Shown in pieces: positions 1 through 10,616 of a stretch of DNA of 64,000 bases (the stretch's first letter is position 1; every line of letters starts with the position of its first letter). The notes under the pieces are model-generated. The model ran no database searches and had not been told where the DNA came from. It saw only the letters and a program-made list of their open reading frames with translations. Source of the stretch: Melanopsichium pennsylvanicum (Eukaryota > Basidiomycota > Ustilaginomycetes > Ustilaginales); assembly GCA_900208305.1 (NCBI GenBank), contig OAPG01000002.1, positions 806,001 to 870,000 of the forward strand. The letters are read 5' to 3'. The translations under genes and the position numbers were made by a program.

Positions 1-60
1 CTCTTGTGAGTTGAATTTTAAAAGAACAATTCGTATGATATCCACAGCTTCAGACAAGCA

Positions 61-3000
61 TTAGCTTTGTCCAGCACCACCTTGACCCTGTCCTTGAGCG
101 GGGCGCTTGATGGTAATCGGAGCACCGGCAGCTCTGGGCTTCTTGGTACCACCCTGTTGCTCGGCGCTTACATTGCCACCAGCACCACCGGCTTGATTTA
201 AACCTTGAGCCGAGAGCTTTCTCTTTGCACCCGCTGCGGTATTGTTGACTGCACCGCCGCGAGCGCCTCTTGTGGCCGCGGATGCGATGCGCGACCCGCC
301 ACGACCTGCTGCTGCTGCACCACGAATGGACGCCATTGTAATAGGCCCTGTGATGTTCGCGATCTGGCCTATGGTATGGGTGGCGGCGGCAGGTCCGGTA
401 GGAATCGGTCTTGCCACAGGCCTAGCATTGCCACGTCCAGCTTGGGCCGCTCCCCTACCGAACACACCAGGTCGAGTAGGCAATGCACTTGCACTAGCCA
501 TAGCACCCGCTGCAGGTCCTGTAGGCGTCGCAGCAGCACCACCACCAACAGGAATCTCATCCCCCTTCAAGGCCGCAATTTCTGCCGTGAGCTTGGCGAT
601 CTTGTTATCCTTCTGCTTGATCATGAGCGTGTTTCTCAAGTTGGCCTCGTTCTTTCCAGCCTCAAAGCGGGCTTTCGCATTTTCGTCATGCTGTGCCTTG
701 AGCTCTGCTTCCCTTGCAGTGATCGCTGCCGAGATGGCTTCTTGTACCGCATTCTGGCGCTCATCTTCAAGCGCCTTGAGCCGGGCCTGAACCTGCGATT
801 CCACATCGGTTCCACCGTCAGAAGTAGATGCGAAGGCGGCGTACTTCTCTTCGAGTGATGCTTGGAGCTGTCGCAGCGCCTCAGCGTGAGCCTCCTTGAG
901 CTGAGCAATGTCCGGAGATTCATTTGCGACCAGCTGAGCCTCAAGCTCGCGAATCCTCTGCTCGGCAGCTTCGAGTTTTGCCTCCAACTCAGCGACGCGC
1001 GCACGCAGGGTGGCCACTTCCACGTCAGCCTCATTAGCAGCAGCATTCCCGCTCTTGGTAGCCAGGCGCTCCCGAACAGCCTTTTCGATGGCTTCGGCAT
1101 GATTTTCGGCAAACTCCCTCTTGAGCTCAGTGATGGTCTTGTCGCGCTCCTTGACTTCGGCTTCAGCAGCACGTTGGTTCTTGAGGAATTCGCGACCCTT
1201 GGCAAGATGCTTGTCGCGAGCCGCTTCCGCTTGTTGCTTTTCGGCTTCGAGTTTCGCTTTGATCTCGTCGAATGCCTTTTGGGCCTCAGCTACGGCTGCC
1301 GTGATGGCGGCTTGCTGGTCTGCTGAAGACTCGGCAGCCGGCAGTGCGGCATCGCCATCAGCAGCGGACGTCGCGGCAGTTTCGACCGCAGGGGTCTCTG
1401 TAGTGGCAGCCGCAGCTGCAGAAGTCTGTGTCTGTTCGAGTTGCTGCTTGAGCGCGTCTCTCTCCAGAGTGAGCTGAACAACATTGGCTTGGTGTGTTGT
1501 GACCGCCTCTTCATACTTGGCCGAGTCCTCGTCCTTCTCCTTCTGAAGAGCCGCCAGCTTCTCTTGAGCCTCCGCGACAGCCTTTCGCTCTGCTGCAATC
1601 CTGGCTCGGACCTGCTCCCTGAGCTTTTCAAAGTTGGACTTGGCAGTAGCCGCCTCGGACTTGAGGATCTCATTTGCCGTTTCGCTCTCCTGCAACTTGG
1701 CCTGAATCTCCTCGATCTTCTGCTGAGATTCAACTCGTGCCTGCTCGACCTTTTGCATCTCGTCGCTGATACCATGTGTCTGAAGTAGCGACTGAGCGCG
1801 AGTCTGCCATCGCTTGCCGTCCTCGCGCAGCACATTGAGTTCCGCCTGCGACGCCTCCAGGTCGATTTGCGCGTTTCGCAGTTGCTCACGAACCGGCTCA
1901 AGCTCCGTGCTGGCGGATCTGAGCTCGGCTTCCAGCTGTGTGATACGGGCATCAGCACGACTGGCACTCTCTTGCAACGTGTGGTGACTCTCGCGCAGCT
2001 CGTTGAGCTGGTTGATCTTCTCGAGCAGCTCGGTGTGTTGAGTCGCACTGCTGGTCGAGGCGGCGTTCTTGGTCCTTTCTGCGTCCAGTTCGGAGTGAGT
2101 GTCGGCGAGAGTCTTGTTGACATGCTCGAGGGTCTGCTTTAGGCGCAAGGTTTCTTGCTTGTTGATCTCCATCTGGAGGTCGACGATCTCCTTCTCGCGT
2201 CGGAGGAACTTGACGACCTCGTGCAGCTCCTCAACTCGACGCTTCATGAGCGAGTGTGCCAGCTCAAATCCAGACGTGCTCGTCTCTTCCTTCTTGATCT
2301 CGACTGGCTGGGTGGCCTCGGTGGCTAAGGGCTCTGCAGCAGCGGTGACGGCGACTTCATCCTCCGTTGGTGCTACAGGTGCTTCGATCAAAGCGACGGT
2401 CGCTTCGCCTGTTGCTCCAAAAGCTTCCTCCGTTGTGGCAGGTGCGCTTTCACTCGACTGAGGCAAGGCGTTGCTCGCCTGCTCAAGATCCATGTCGACG
2501 TCCACGGATGGCAGAGGTGCTGCTGCGGCTTGGCGGATCTGGTTGGCTTGTGCGTTGATGGTCTCGAGATGAGTATGGAGGATCTGGTTTTGTGTGGTGA
2601 GGTCGTCGATTCTGCGCTGCAGATCCGCCTTCTCGCGCTCGAGCGCCTGTCGTACAGCATCCCAGCTGCCCTTTTCACGTCCCCACTCAGCCTCGGCCAA
2701 GTCCTTGGAGCTGCGCAGCGCACCTGCTTCCTGTCTAGCCTTGTTGAGCTGCTCGCGTGCTTCTGCGAGGTCAGAAGTGAGCGTCTCGACGTTCTTGGTG
2801 ATCTCGTCGAGCTTCTTCTGCGCCTCCTTGGCAGCCTGAACGTGTTTGCGAATCTCTCCCTTGACATCCTCCTGCTCTGCGCGAGCGCGTTCTTCGACGG
2901 TGCCCAGCTCGGTGATTGCATCCTCCAGCGATTTCTTCTCGGCCTGGAAGGCAGAGCGCTCCGTCTCGAGCTGCATCTGCATTTCCTTCAGCTGCGTTTG

Positions 3001-6000
3001 AACAGCAGAGAGCTGAGTGGACGCGCTTGTAATCTGCTGATGCAATGCTTCGATCTCTGCAACCTTGGCTGCGAGCTCGGAAGAAGTGTTAGCCTTGAGC
3101 TGCTCATGTTCTTGCGTCAGAGCAGTCAGCGCAGCGTCCTTTTCGGCGACAGCAGCACCGGCCTGCTCTACCTCGAGCTTGCTCTTGCGCACTTCAAGCT
3201 GCGCAGCAGCGCGACCGGCCTTGAGGTCAGCCATCTCAATTTCGAGCTGCTCTTCTCGCGACAGTTCGATGTCAGCCTGGGCGCGGAATGCCACAGGATC
3301 ACGTGAAAGCTGGTCACGGCGCTCGTAGATGGCAAGTTTCTCCCTCGTCGAATCAAGCTGCCGAGTCAAATCTTCAACGCGAAGCTGAGTGTGGTCAGCA
3401 CTGGTGCGGGCGATGGCAAGTGCCTCACGCGCGTTGCTGAGCTCGGAGCTGGAAAGGTCGATACGGCTTTGGAGATCCTTAGTTTCAATCTCGCGGCGAA
3501 GACTAAGCTGACGGTACAGATCCTGTTCAGCAGCAAGACGGCTGCGGAGTTCTTCGTTGATCTCGTCAAGCCTCTTGACATCCTGCTCCAAGCGGGACTT
3601 TGCGTCGCGTCCACGCTGCTCGAGCTCGGACTGCATGGCTTGTGTAGTGCGGACGAGCTCTTGCAAATTGTTGCGTTCGACAATCACGGCGCGGTTTTCC
3701 TCAAGCAACTTGTTCTCGGAAGACTTCCAGATGTCCTTCTCGGCCTGCAAGCTGGATACTTGGGTGCGCAGTTGTTCCAGACTGGATCGTTCCTGGATGA
3801 GCTGTTCCTCGAATGATTGAGCTTCGACCTCTTTGCGTGCCAATCTTTCTTGAAGCTGCGTCGCTCGCTTCGAATGCTCGTCAAGGTCGCTTTTGTTGAG
3901 CTCGACGGTCCTTTGCAGGTTTATGTACTTGTCGTCAGCAGCTTGACGCAGCGCTTGCTCGCGAGCGGACGTTACAGTAATTTTGCTGATCTCGGCCTGA
4001 AGCGATCGCACTTCTTCGCGGTAATGAGCGATCTCAGCATCGGTGTCTGTCTTGAAGCGGTCGTGTCGCGCGCGCAGGGCTTCGTATTCGGCAAGCGGGA
4101 GACCGGAGCTGGTCGGCACGGCCGCTGCGGTAGGAGCTGCATCTTCGCCGCCCTTGCTTCCGGCGCTACGTCCGCCTGTGGCGCAAAGCTGACGGAAGAG
4201 GTCGCGCTCCTTGCTTACCTCTTCGACTTTGTAGCGTTCCTGCCGAATTTCGTCTTCAAGGCGAACAATGAGATCCCTCGCTTCGTTGACAGCGTCATCC
4301 TGATCCTCGGCAAGTCGCGCCTTGTAGTTGCGCTCTTCCTCCTCCATCTTGGCACCGAGCTGGCGGCAGACTTGCACAAGTCTGGAGTTCTGATTGCACA
4401 GCTCAGTGAGCGACTGAAAAGTGACGAGCTCGTTGGTGATGACAACCTGCGTGTCAGATTCGGGCAAGCTCTCTGGAAGGGGGGCAATGGCATCCAACTC
4501 TGCGAAGAAGCTGCCATCGTCTTCCAGGCGTGCGGCAGCGTCGGGATCGTCGCGAATAATGATGGCTCTGGTCAGCTCGCGCACCTGTCGCCCAAAGTCG
4601 GCCAGCTGCTGAGACATGAACCCATTTTCACGAGTGATGCGCTCAAGATCAAGCTTGAGTCGCTTAGCTTCCGCCTGTACTGTATCTCGCTCTTGTGAGG
4701 TAGTAGCGACTTGGGCGACCATCTCGTCCAGATCAGCAGATAGGCGCTCAGTCTCCTCGCGCTGGGCTTGAAGCTGAGGAGCTCGATCTTGAAGCTCGTC
4801 CATGACCTGAGCTAGAACCGAAGTGAGGCGGTTGGTCTCGAGCCTTTCGCGGCGGAGTTCTTCCTGCGTCTTGGCGAGCTCCATGTAGATCTGACTGAAA
4901 CTCTTGCCAGACTTGCGCATGCGGCTGGCAATTTCGGCAGTGGGTGAAATGCCGAAGCTGTGGCTGAAGGAAGAGGCGGTGCCCATGCGGCCGACGCGGC
5001 GGGGTGTGCTCGCTACGCTTCGGGTATCAAAATCGCCGCCGGCTTCGCTCCTCGCATCAAGGGTTTGATCGAAGAAACCATCGCCGTTCTCGCGCTGACC
5101 TTGACCGATACCAACGCCTTCGGCAAGTCGATCAAGTGCCTCTGAAAGCTCTTGGTTTTCCTTTTCGAGCGCTTCGCGCAGCTGGACTTCCTTCTGTGTT
5201 CCGGTCCACGCAGCCTCCTCTCGTGCCCGGCACTGCTCCAGCACCTCCTCCCACTGCTCCTCGAGTTCGGCGATTCGCTGTGTGGAGTGCTCAGCCCGCC
5301 TCTCGAGCAGCTTGACGAGCTCGCTCTGACTACTGACTTCGGAACGGAACGAATTCTCTTGTGTCGCAAGTCGGCTCTGGAGATCCGCGACTTTCTCGGA
5401 CGTCTGACTGAGTTTGGAACTGGCTTCATTGTAAGCAGTCTGCAGCGATTCTACCTTGGAACGAGCGATGGCGGCTTCTTGACGGGCGTTATCGAGATCA
5501 GCTTGTACACGACTGAGTTCGGCACGCTTAGCGGCACGGAAGGTGGCAGAAGTCTCGTTCAGCTTCAGTAGCTGTTCGTGAGCCCATTCAGCGTCCTTTT
5601 TGGTCAGCTGCATCTCTTGCTCCAGACCTTGCAGCTTGAATTTGGCGATGTTCTCCTGGCTGCGCGACTCTTGCGCAGCGGTGGAAAGGCGCGATATTTC
5701 TTGGCGGGCGTCGCGATTACGAGTGAGCAGCGTGTCAACTTCCTGGGCCTTGCGTGTGCTTTCTTCACGTTCGCGTTGAAGACTAGCCAGGATGTCGCGC
5801 TTCTCTTGCTCTGCTTGGTCGAGCCTGCCTCGTACCTCGGCAGCTTGTCGTACGCCATTCTCGGTAGAGCTTTTGAGTGTGGTAAGCTGGGCGCTGACAC
5901 CCACAAGCTCGGCAGAGAGTCGGTCCTTCTCGCTGGACACGAGCTCCTTGGCGCGTCGTTCGGTCTCAACCTCGGCTTTGAGGGTAGCCGACTGTGCCTG

Positions 6001-6630
6001 TGAGGCAGCGAGCTCAGCAGCGAGCTCAGCGCTTCGATCTTTGGCAGAATCGTTCTCGCGCTTTTCATTGTCCAAAGAGGTCTGCAAGGAGCTGATCTGA
6101 TTTTGGAGATTGATGACTTGGATCTGAAGACTGTCTTTGAGGCGCGTGACTTCGAGGGCGGATGTCCTTTCCCTCTCTACTTCGAGCTCTAGCTCTCGAC
6201 TGCGTTCTCGGGTGGATACCAGCGACACTTCGGCTTGCTTGAGCGCCTCTTGTGATGTGGAGAGCTGCTCCTGATACGCCAACGCTTTGAGGGCAACGTT
6301 GTAGAGGTGGAGTACGAGATCTGCGTCTGGAGATTGCAGACGCTCAGTCGTTATAGTTGGACGGGATTCAGCATCGCTCAGCGTGGTCAAAGCCAGAGTG
6401 AGCTGATCAGCTGACATGAGAGAAGGGAGCTGCACTTGGAGAGCTGCGGTCTTGTATAGAGGGTCTTGTGCAGAGGGGTCGGTGTTTGGAGGGGCAGACG
6501 AGTCTTGTATTCTGATATCGTTGGACGTGGGATGTTGCTCGGCGGCGGTGCGTGCATCCGCGGCATCGGCAGCCGCCAAAATTCGCCTCTGAATGTCCTG
6601 AGCATCAGGAACAGGGTGAGAGTCCGCCAT
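61..6630 (-). CDS. MLP1: Nuclear basket nucleoporin, Mlp1/TPR family
   Basis: A 2189-residue intronless protein matching the TPR/Mlp1 family, which forms the nuclear basket filaments of the pore and acts in mRNA quality control and chromatin tethering. Residues about 120 to 2020 are almost unbroken heptad-rich coiled coil. Around residues 730-770 lies a family-specific stretch (VITNELVTFQSLTELCNQNS) that resembles the conserved TPR segment between coiled-coil blocks. A non-coiled Ser/Arg patch sits near residue 550. The tail after about 2025 is rich in Gly, Ala and Arg with RG dipeptides and basic KRK and KKPR clusters, typical nuclear localisation signals. The start is the first ATG of the frame. 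It is divergent from the GRASP gene across about 600 bp. The family call is firm; exact orthology to Mlp1 or Mlp2 cannot be separated. Confidence 0.9.
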   Translation of the reverse strand: MADSHPVPDAQDIQRRILAAADAADARTAAEQHPTSNDIRIQDSSAPPNTDPSAQDPLYKTAALQVQLPSLMSADQLTLALTTLSDAESRPTITTERLQSPDADLVLHLYNVALKALAYQEQLSTSQEALKQAEVSLVSTRERSRELELEVERERTSALEVTRLKDSLQIQVINLQNQISSLQTSLDNEKRENDSAKDRSAELAAELAASQAQSATLKAEVETERRAKELVSSEKDRLSAELVGVSAQLTTLKSSTENGVRQAAEVRGRLDQAEQEKRDILASLQREREESTRKAQEVDTLLTRNRDARQEISRLSTAAQESRSQENIAKFKLQGLEQEMQLTKKDAEWAHEQLLKLNETSATFRAAKRAELSRVQADLDNARQEAAIARSKVESLQTAYNEASSKLSQTSEKVADLQSRLATQENSFRSEVSSQSELVKLLERRAEHSTQRIAELEEQWEEVLEQCRAREEAAWTGTQKEVQLREALEKENQELSEALDRLAEGVGIGQGQRENGDGFFDQTLDARSEAGGDFDTRSVASTPRRVGRMGTASSFSHSFGISPTAEIASRMRKSGKSFSQIYMELAKTQEELRRERLETNRLTSVLAQVMDELQDRAPQLQAQREETERLSADLDEMVAQVATTSQERDTVQAEAKRLKLDLERITRENGFMSQQLADFGRQVRELTRAIIIRDDPDAAARLEDDGSFFAELDAIAPLPESLPESDTQVVITNELVTFQSLTELCNQNSRLVQVCRQLGAKMEEEERNYKARLAEDQDDAVNEARDLIVRLEDEIRQERYKVEEVSKERDLFRQLCATGGRSAGSKGGEDAAPTAAAVPTSSGLPLAEYEALRARHDRFKTDTDAEIAHYREEVRSLQAEISKITVTSAREQALRQAADDKYINLQRTVELNKSDLDEHSKRATQLQERLARKEVEAQSFEEQLIQERSSLEQLRTQVSSLQAEKDIWKSSENKLLEENRAVIVERNNLQELVRTTQAMQSELEQRGRDAKSRLEQDVKRLDEINEELRSRLAAEQDLYRQLSLRREIETKDLQSRIDLSSSELSNAREALAIARTSADHTQLRVEDLTRQLDSTREKLAIYERRDQLSRDPVAFRAQADIELSREEQLEIEMADLKAGRAAAQLEVRKSKLEVEQAGAAVAEKDAALTALTQEHEQLKANTSSELAAKVAEIEALHQQITSASTQLSAVQTQLKEMQMQLETERSAFQAEKKSLEDAITELGTVEERARAEQEDVKGEIRKHVQAAKEAQKKLDEITKNVETLTSDLAEAREQLNKARQEAGALRSSKDLAEAEWGREKGSWDAVRQALEREKADLQRRIDDLTTQNQILHTHLETINAQANQIRQAAAAPLPSVDVDMDLEQASNALPQSSESAPATTEEAFGATGEATVALIEAPVAPTEDEVAVTAAAEPLATEATQPVEIKKEETSTSGFELAHSLMKRRVEELHEVVKFLRREKEIVDLQMEINKQETLRLKQTLEHVNKTLADTHSELDAERTKNAASTSSATQHTELLEKINQLNELRESHHTLQESASRADARITQLEAELRSASTELEPVREQLRNAQIDLEASQAELNVLREDGKRWQTRAQSLLQTHGISDEMQKVEQARVESQQKIEEIQAKLQESETANEILKSEAATAKSNFEKLREQVRARIAAERKAVAEAQEKLAALQKEKDEDSAKYEEAVTTHQANVVQLTLERDALKQQLEQTQTSAAAAATTETPAVETAATSAADGDAALPAAESSADQQAAITAAVAEAQKAFDEIKAKLEAEKQQAEAARDKHLAKGREFLKNQRAAEAEVKERDKTITELKREFAENHAEAIEKAVRERLATKSGNAAANEADVEVATLRARVAELEAKLEAAEQRIRELEAQLVANESPDIAQLKEAHAEALRQLQASLEEKYAAFASTSDGGTDVESQVQARLKALEDERQNAVQEAISAAITAREAELKAQHDENAKARFEAGKNEANLRNTLMIKQKDNKIAKLTAEIAALKGDEIPVGGGAAATPTGPAAGAMASASALPTRPGVFGRGAAQAGRGNARPVARPIPTGPAAATHTIGQIANITGPITMASIRGAAAAGRGGSRIASAATRGARGGAVNNTAAGAKRKLSAQGLNQAGGAGGNVSAEQQGGTKKPRAAGAPITIKRPAQGQGQGGAGQS

Positions 6631-7230
6631 GACCGGCGTTGAGCCGTGTGTCGACTAGCAGCACTCCTTTCGTAGCAAATTGTTGGATGGCCTTCAAAAG
6701 AGTGTCAACATGCAACGAAAGAATAATAGTTCGAGCTGCCGATACCTTGAGCGAGCACCGGTGGGGTCTGCGGATGAAAAAGCAACGAGGTTGATGGAGT
6801 TGGAATGGAGATGGAAGTGGAGTTGAATGGTTCACAGATGGAAGGAAGGTTGATTGAGTTGAACTGTGACACGGTGACTTGTGATTTGGCCGATTTTGAG
6901 GACTTCTCCCAAGTCTTCGGTTCACGTGACCCTTACCAAAAAATGAGGCAGCAGTCCTGCAGACATGGGGTGTGTGGGTGAGTTGTTGGACGTTCGGACC
7001 ACCCGAGTTGCAGTCCAGCGCATCAACTTGTGACACCTGTTTGTGCTCTCAGGGAGGGATCTGATCTTCACTCTGCAATACATCATCGTCGACTAGGCAT
7101 GCCGCAACATTGACTGTCAGCAGCGTGATCCCCGACCTCAGCTTTGGAAGAGGCGAAGCACAGCAACAACACTTTCACGCGACCACATCACATTCTCACA
7201 CACATCGGACTAGGCACGCGATAGGCAAGG
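6631..7230. promoter_or_regulatory. Shared divergent upstream region, MLP1 and GRASP
   Basis: About 600 bp between two divergent starts, so it should carry both promoters. No TATA box or repeated operator is evident. Short open frames here show no recognisable protein. The function is inferred from gene orientation only. Confidence 0.4.
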
Positions 7231-8283
7231 ATGGGAGCTTCCGAATCACGGCTTCGCGTGGACGACTCGAACGAAGCGCCAAGGCAAGGCTATCATGTTG
7301 TCCGAGTCGCAGCAAACTCACCCGCTCATCTAGCTGGCATTGAGCCGTTCTTTGACTTTTGTGTAGGCATCGACGGTGTAGCACTCGATCCATCAAAAGA
7401 CGTCGACGGAGGCGATACGACTGGCCTGGGTGCATGGAAGAGCCTAGAAGAGCGAGAGGGCACACAAGTCATCCTCAACGTATGGAACTCGAAACGTCAG
7501 CAACTTCGCCAAGTTCCGCTCGTCCCATCCCGCCAATGGTCTTCTCAACCCTCTACTAGCAGCATCAATGGGACCAGCTCCGAAGCCAAATCGCAGCCTT
7601 CCTTATTAGGTCTATCGTTACGCCTTTGCAATCCTTCGCAAGCGCTTTCTCACGTATGGCACATCTTGGAACTTCTCGAAGGATCGCCTGCCGAGTCGGC
7701 CGGTCTTGTGCCTTTCGGAGACTTTGTCATCGGTTGGCCTGGCGGAGCACTGCAGGCAGAAGGCGACTTTTACGAATTGGTCGAAGCACATATCGACCGT
7801 GCGCTGCGACTGTACGTGCACAACTCGGACTATGATCACACAAGAGAAGTGATCATCGTTCCCAACAGAGAGTGGGGTGGCGAAGGTCTGCTCGGTTGCG
7901 GTGTCGGTTATGGTCTGTTGCATCGAATTCCAAAACCTCAGGACTTGCCAAAGAGTCCTCCGGAGCTCTTTGCAGATCAAGACCAAAACCAAGATATTCC
8001 AGAAGATCAATTTAAGACACCCCGCATCGGTACAGCTCCATCTGCATTCACAACACCAGCAGGTAATTCGAGATTCGACGAGGATGAATTCAGTACTCCG
8101 ATCGCCAACCCTTCGCGCACAAACCACAGAGGATATGATGATAGGGAGCCCTATCACAGCAGTCATGACCAAGAGGACGAAGACGACTATGAAGCCAACA
8201 CAAGCGGTGTCAGTGTCACGATGCGACATGATGAAGAGGACGAGGAGGTAGACGGACCCCGAGATGCCTCGGATCTGGCATGA
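7231..8283 (+). CDS. GRH1: Golgi reassembly stacking protein (GRASP/Grh1)
   Basis: A 350-residue GRASP family protein, which tethers Golgi membranes and supports unconventional secretion. Two tandem PDZ-like GRASP domains are visible: PDZ1 at about residues 14-110 (the stretch from VVRVAANSPAHLAGIEPFFD) and PDZ2 at about 125-220, with the matching loop LVPFGDFVIGWPGG. The N-terminus, MGASES, is a good N-myristoylation signal (Gly2, Ser6). Animal GRASPs are anchored by myristate, whereas budding-yeast Grh1 is N-acetylated instead. The region after about residue 230 is polar, rich in Ser, Pro, Asp and Glu, and probably disordered and regulatory. The start is fixed by the myristoylation motif. 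It converges with the orphan gene at 8496. Confidence 0.93.
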   Translation: MGASESRLRVDDSNEAPRQGYHVVRVAANSPAHLAGIEPFFDFCVGIDGVALDPSKDVDGGDTTGLGAWKSLEEREGTQVILNVWNSKRQQLRQVPLVPSRQWSSQPSTSSINGTSSEAKSQPSLLGLSLRLCNPSQALSHVWHILELLEGSPAESAGLVPFGDFVIGWPGGALQAEGDFYELVEAHIDRALRLYVHNSDYDHTREVIIVPNREWGGEGLLGCGVGYGLLHRIPKPQDLPKSPPELFADQDQNQDIPEDQFKTPRIGTAPSAFTTPAGNSRFDEDEFSTPIANPSRTNHRGYDDREPYHSSHDQEDEDDYEANTSGVSVTMRHDEEDEEVDGPRDASDLA

Positions 8284-8495
8284 TCCGTGCTCTCCAAACG
8301 ATCTCAATACAGAGCAACTCTGGCGCTGCTCCATCTGTAACACTAGTCATGCAATTAGAGCAGGTCTCTCAGTCAAAGCAGCACAATGGGAACGGCAGAC
8401 AACCTTGAAAGAGTTGTGATCACTTGGTATCGTATCAGAGCCCTTCGATACATGTAAGTCGGTACACCGCCTCCTCATTTGAGCCAGCGATGCAG

Positions 8496-10616
8496 CTAAT
8501 CTCGCTTGAGCGGCTTGCGCAGCGACGTAAATACAGATGGCGTCTCAAGGCCCAACCTACGCTGCACCTCCTCTGCCCACACTGTGAACAGGCCGACCTT
8601 GTGATCGAGCTGTTCGACCTGGATCTTGTGCGTCTTCTCGCGTCGTTGCGCCTCGTCGGTCAAGTCGTGGCACATTTGGCGCATCGAATCGAGACGCTCA
8701 GAGAGCTCATTGATCTTGGAATTGTATCCAAGTGGCTCTTCTTCTTTGACCTTGAGCTGCTCGGCCAAATCTTGCTCCTTGCTACCGGACGAGCGAGGCT
8801 CATCGATCGGCACCGAAGATGCTTCGACCGGTGAAGCAACCGCCTGCTCAGCGCTAGGGAACATAAGATCGGCGATGAAATCAATGTCATCAGCAGGGCT
8901 GATTCTGGCCTCGGTCTTGACGCTAGCCCTCTGCGCTCGGAGCTTCTGGAAAAGTGCGCTGTTCGGCTTTGCAGAGACGGTGCTCTGCGAGGACTTTCTT
9001 GGCTTCGTGTTGGACGTCTCGAAAGGTGGAGGGTTTGTCAAGCCGAATTGATCGTCATGAGCAGCGATAAAAAGGTGCTCATTATCTCGGAATCGGTCAG
9101 AGATTGGAGAAATGTACTTGTCTGTGCTCGAGACCGTCGTGCTAACCTTTGTAGGACTGAGGTCTGTCTTTTGCATCTTGGGCGCTGATTTGATACGTTT
9201 GACTGCCTTAATAGGCTCGTCGGACAGACGACCTCCGGTGGCAATGTTGAGGTCCGAGACAGGAAGCAGATGGTCTTCGCTTCCAGCATCCGCCTGAACA
9301 TTACGATTAGCGAAGCCGGTGATTGCTTCGACGTACTCCTCCGACTCATGGCGAGAAAAGGCATTCACGGCAGCTTGATCGCCGCTGGATTGGGATGACT
9401 TGAGATCTCGCGCGCGGATGGCACCGTCCACGTCTCCTATCCAGTCTTCGCGACCTTCGGCTTGCTGGTCAGCGTTGGATTCTAAGGTCGAGCTCTTAGC
9501 CGTTTTGGCGTCGGGTGGAGCCGGACTCGTGGGAGCATCGGACGTGACAGAAAGACCAGCCACCCTCTGCCACTTTTGCTTGGCACTGTGCTTGTTTCCA
9601 GTCGCAGAAGGAGCCGAGGGCGTGGAGCGTATCCAGGCTTGCCAGCCCTTAAGGGTGACACCATCGCTGGACACGTCGTCATGACGAGCTGCGTGCCTGG
9701 TATGCCAACGGCTGGGATCGCCCATGCCAGAGCATCGAAGCCCAGCACGAGAACCAGAGAAGAAGCCCTTGCGGTCAGGGTTGAAAATCTCGCCCCAAGC
9801 ATCGCCGACGGTATGCTGAGAGGACGATGAGGCCGCTTCGGCATCTTTTGCGTCCTGTTCTCGGATCCAATTGCGACGCTGAGCCACAGCACGCGCGGCC
9901 TCGTCAAGCTCGCGCTCGATTTGACGCCCTATCTCGCTGCCGGCTTGGCCGTCACGCAGAGAAGCGACAACGAGGTTCTGAACGCGGCTGGCTGCAAGTG
10001 CGTTGATTCGAGCAAAGTCGAGAGCAACACGACGCCAGGCGCGGGCATCGCGGTAGGCCAGGCTCTTTGCGTTTTGCAGACCATTCATGGTCCGACGGTT
10101 GCGTACGAGGAGAAAGACGGCTGTGCTCGACGCGGCTCCGAATAGCAAGAATGTGAAGGTAGTACGGCCGCTAGCTGGGTCCACGGACTCTTGAGCTTGC
10201 TGGGATTGAAACAAAGATCGCGAATGCTTGACTGAGGCTTGCACTTGCGCACGAGCTACTTGGGGTGGGTCTGGAGACGAAGAGCGTGTAAACCACGAAG
10301 TCAGACCGGGCAGCGAATGATCCGAAGTTGTGCTCTGCGGCGATGAAGAAGCAAAGCGGTTCGACGACTGGTTGGTGACGTGTAAAGCGACAAATGAAGG
10401 GAAGGTCTTGACGGTATCGGCGAGCAAATAGGACCAGTTTGCGATCTTTGACCAGGCACAGCGTCCAAGATCAAGGCTTTCCTGGTAAGGGAATATCGAA
10501 GGTGATGGGGATGGGGACTGGGATGGAGGATTAGAAGGGGGAGGTTGGGTCTCCAAGGTGGACGAAGGCGCGTTAGAGAAGATGTAACAATAGCTCAAGA
10601 GCATGTGGAATGGCAA
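8496..10616 (-). CDS. Orphan protein, one membrane segment plus C-terminal coiled coil
   Basis: An open frame of 706 codons that I do not recognise. Residues about 152-171 (TTFTFLLFGAASSTAVFLLV) form a single hydrophobic segment followed by basic residues, so a one-pass membrane protein is likely. The preceding 150 residues are low-complexity Ser and Pro. An Arg/Ala-rich helical stretch follows the membrane segment (about 178-245). The middle is disordered. The last 90 residues form a coiled coil (from about INELSERLDSMRQMCHDLTD) that ends near the C-terminus. The start is uncertain: Met1 or Met5 of this frame would do, and Met177 just after the membrane segment would remove it. No cleavable signal peptide is clear. 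Coding status is supported by length and codon bias, not by homology. Confidence 0.65.
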   Translation of the reverse strand: MPFHMLLSYCYIFSNAPSSTLETQPPPSNPPSQSPSPSPSIFPYQESLDLGRCAWSKIANWSYLLADTVKTFPSFVALHVTNQSSNRFASSSPQSTTSDHSLPGLTSWFTRSSSPDPPQVARAQVQASVKHSRSLFQSQQAQESVDPASGRTTFTFLLFGAASSTAVFLLVRNRRTMNGLQNAKSLAYRDARAWRRVALDFARINALAASRVQNLVVASLRDGQAGSEIGRQIERELDEAARAVAQRRNWIREQDAKDAEAASSSSQHTVGDAWGEIFNPDRKGFFSGSRAGLRCSGMGDPSRWHTRHAARHDDVSSDGVTLKGWQAWIRSTPSAPSATGNKHSAKQKWQRVAGLSVTSDAPTSPAPPDAKTAKSSTLESNADQQAEGREDWIGDVDGAIRARDLKSSQSSGDQAAVNAFSRHESEEYVEAITGFANRNVQADAGSEDHLLPVSDLNIATGGRLSDEPIKAVKRIKSAPKMQKTDLSPTKVSTTVSSTDKYISPISDRFRDNEHLFIAAHDDQFGLTNPPPFETSNTKPRKSSQSTVSAKPNSALFQKLRAQRASVKTEARISPADDIDFIADLMFPSAEQAVASPVEASSVPIDEPRSSGSKEQDLAEQLKVKEEEPLGYNSKINELSERLDSMRQMCHDLTDEAQRREKTHKIQVEQLDHKVGLFTVWAEEVQRRLGLETPSVFTSLRKPLKRD

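Noticed and set aside
1290..2123. 277-codon frame inside MLP1 on the same strand
   Set aside because: Arg/Ser-rich shifted reading of coiled-coil codons.
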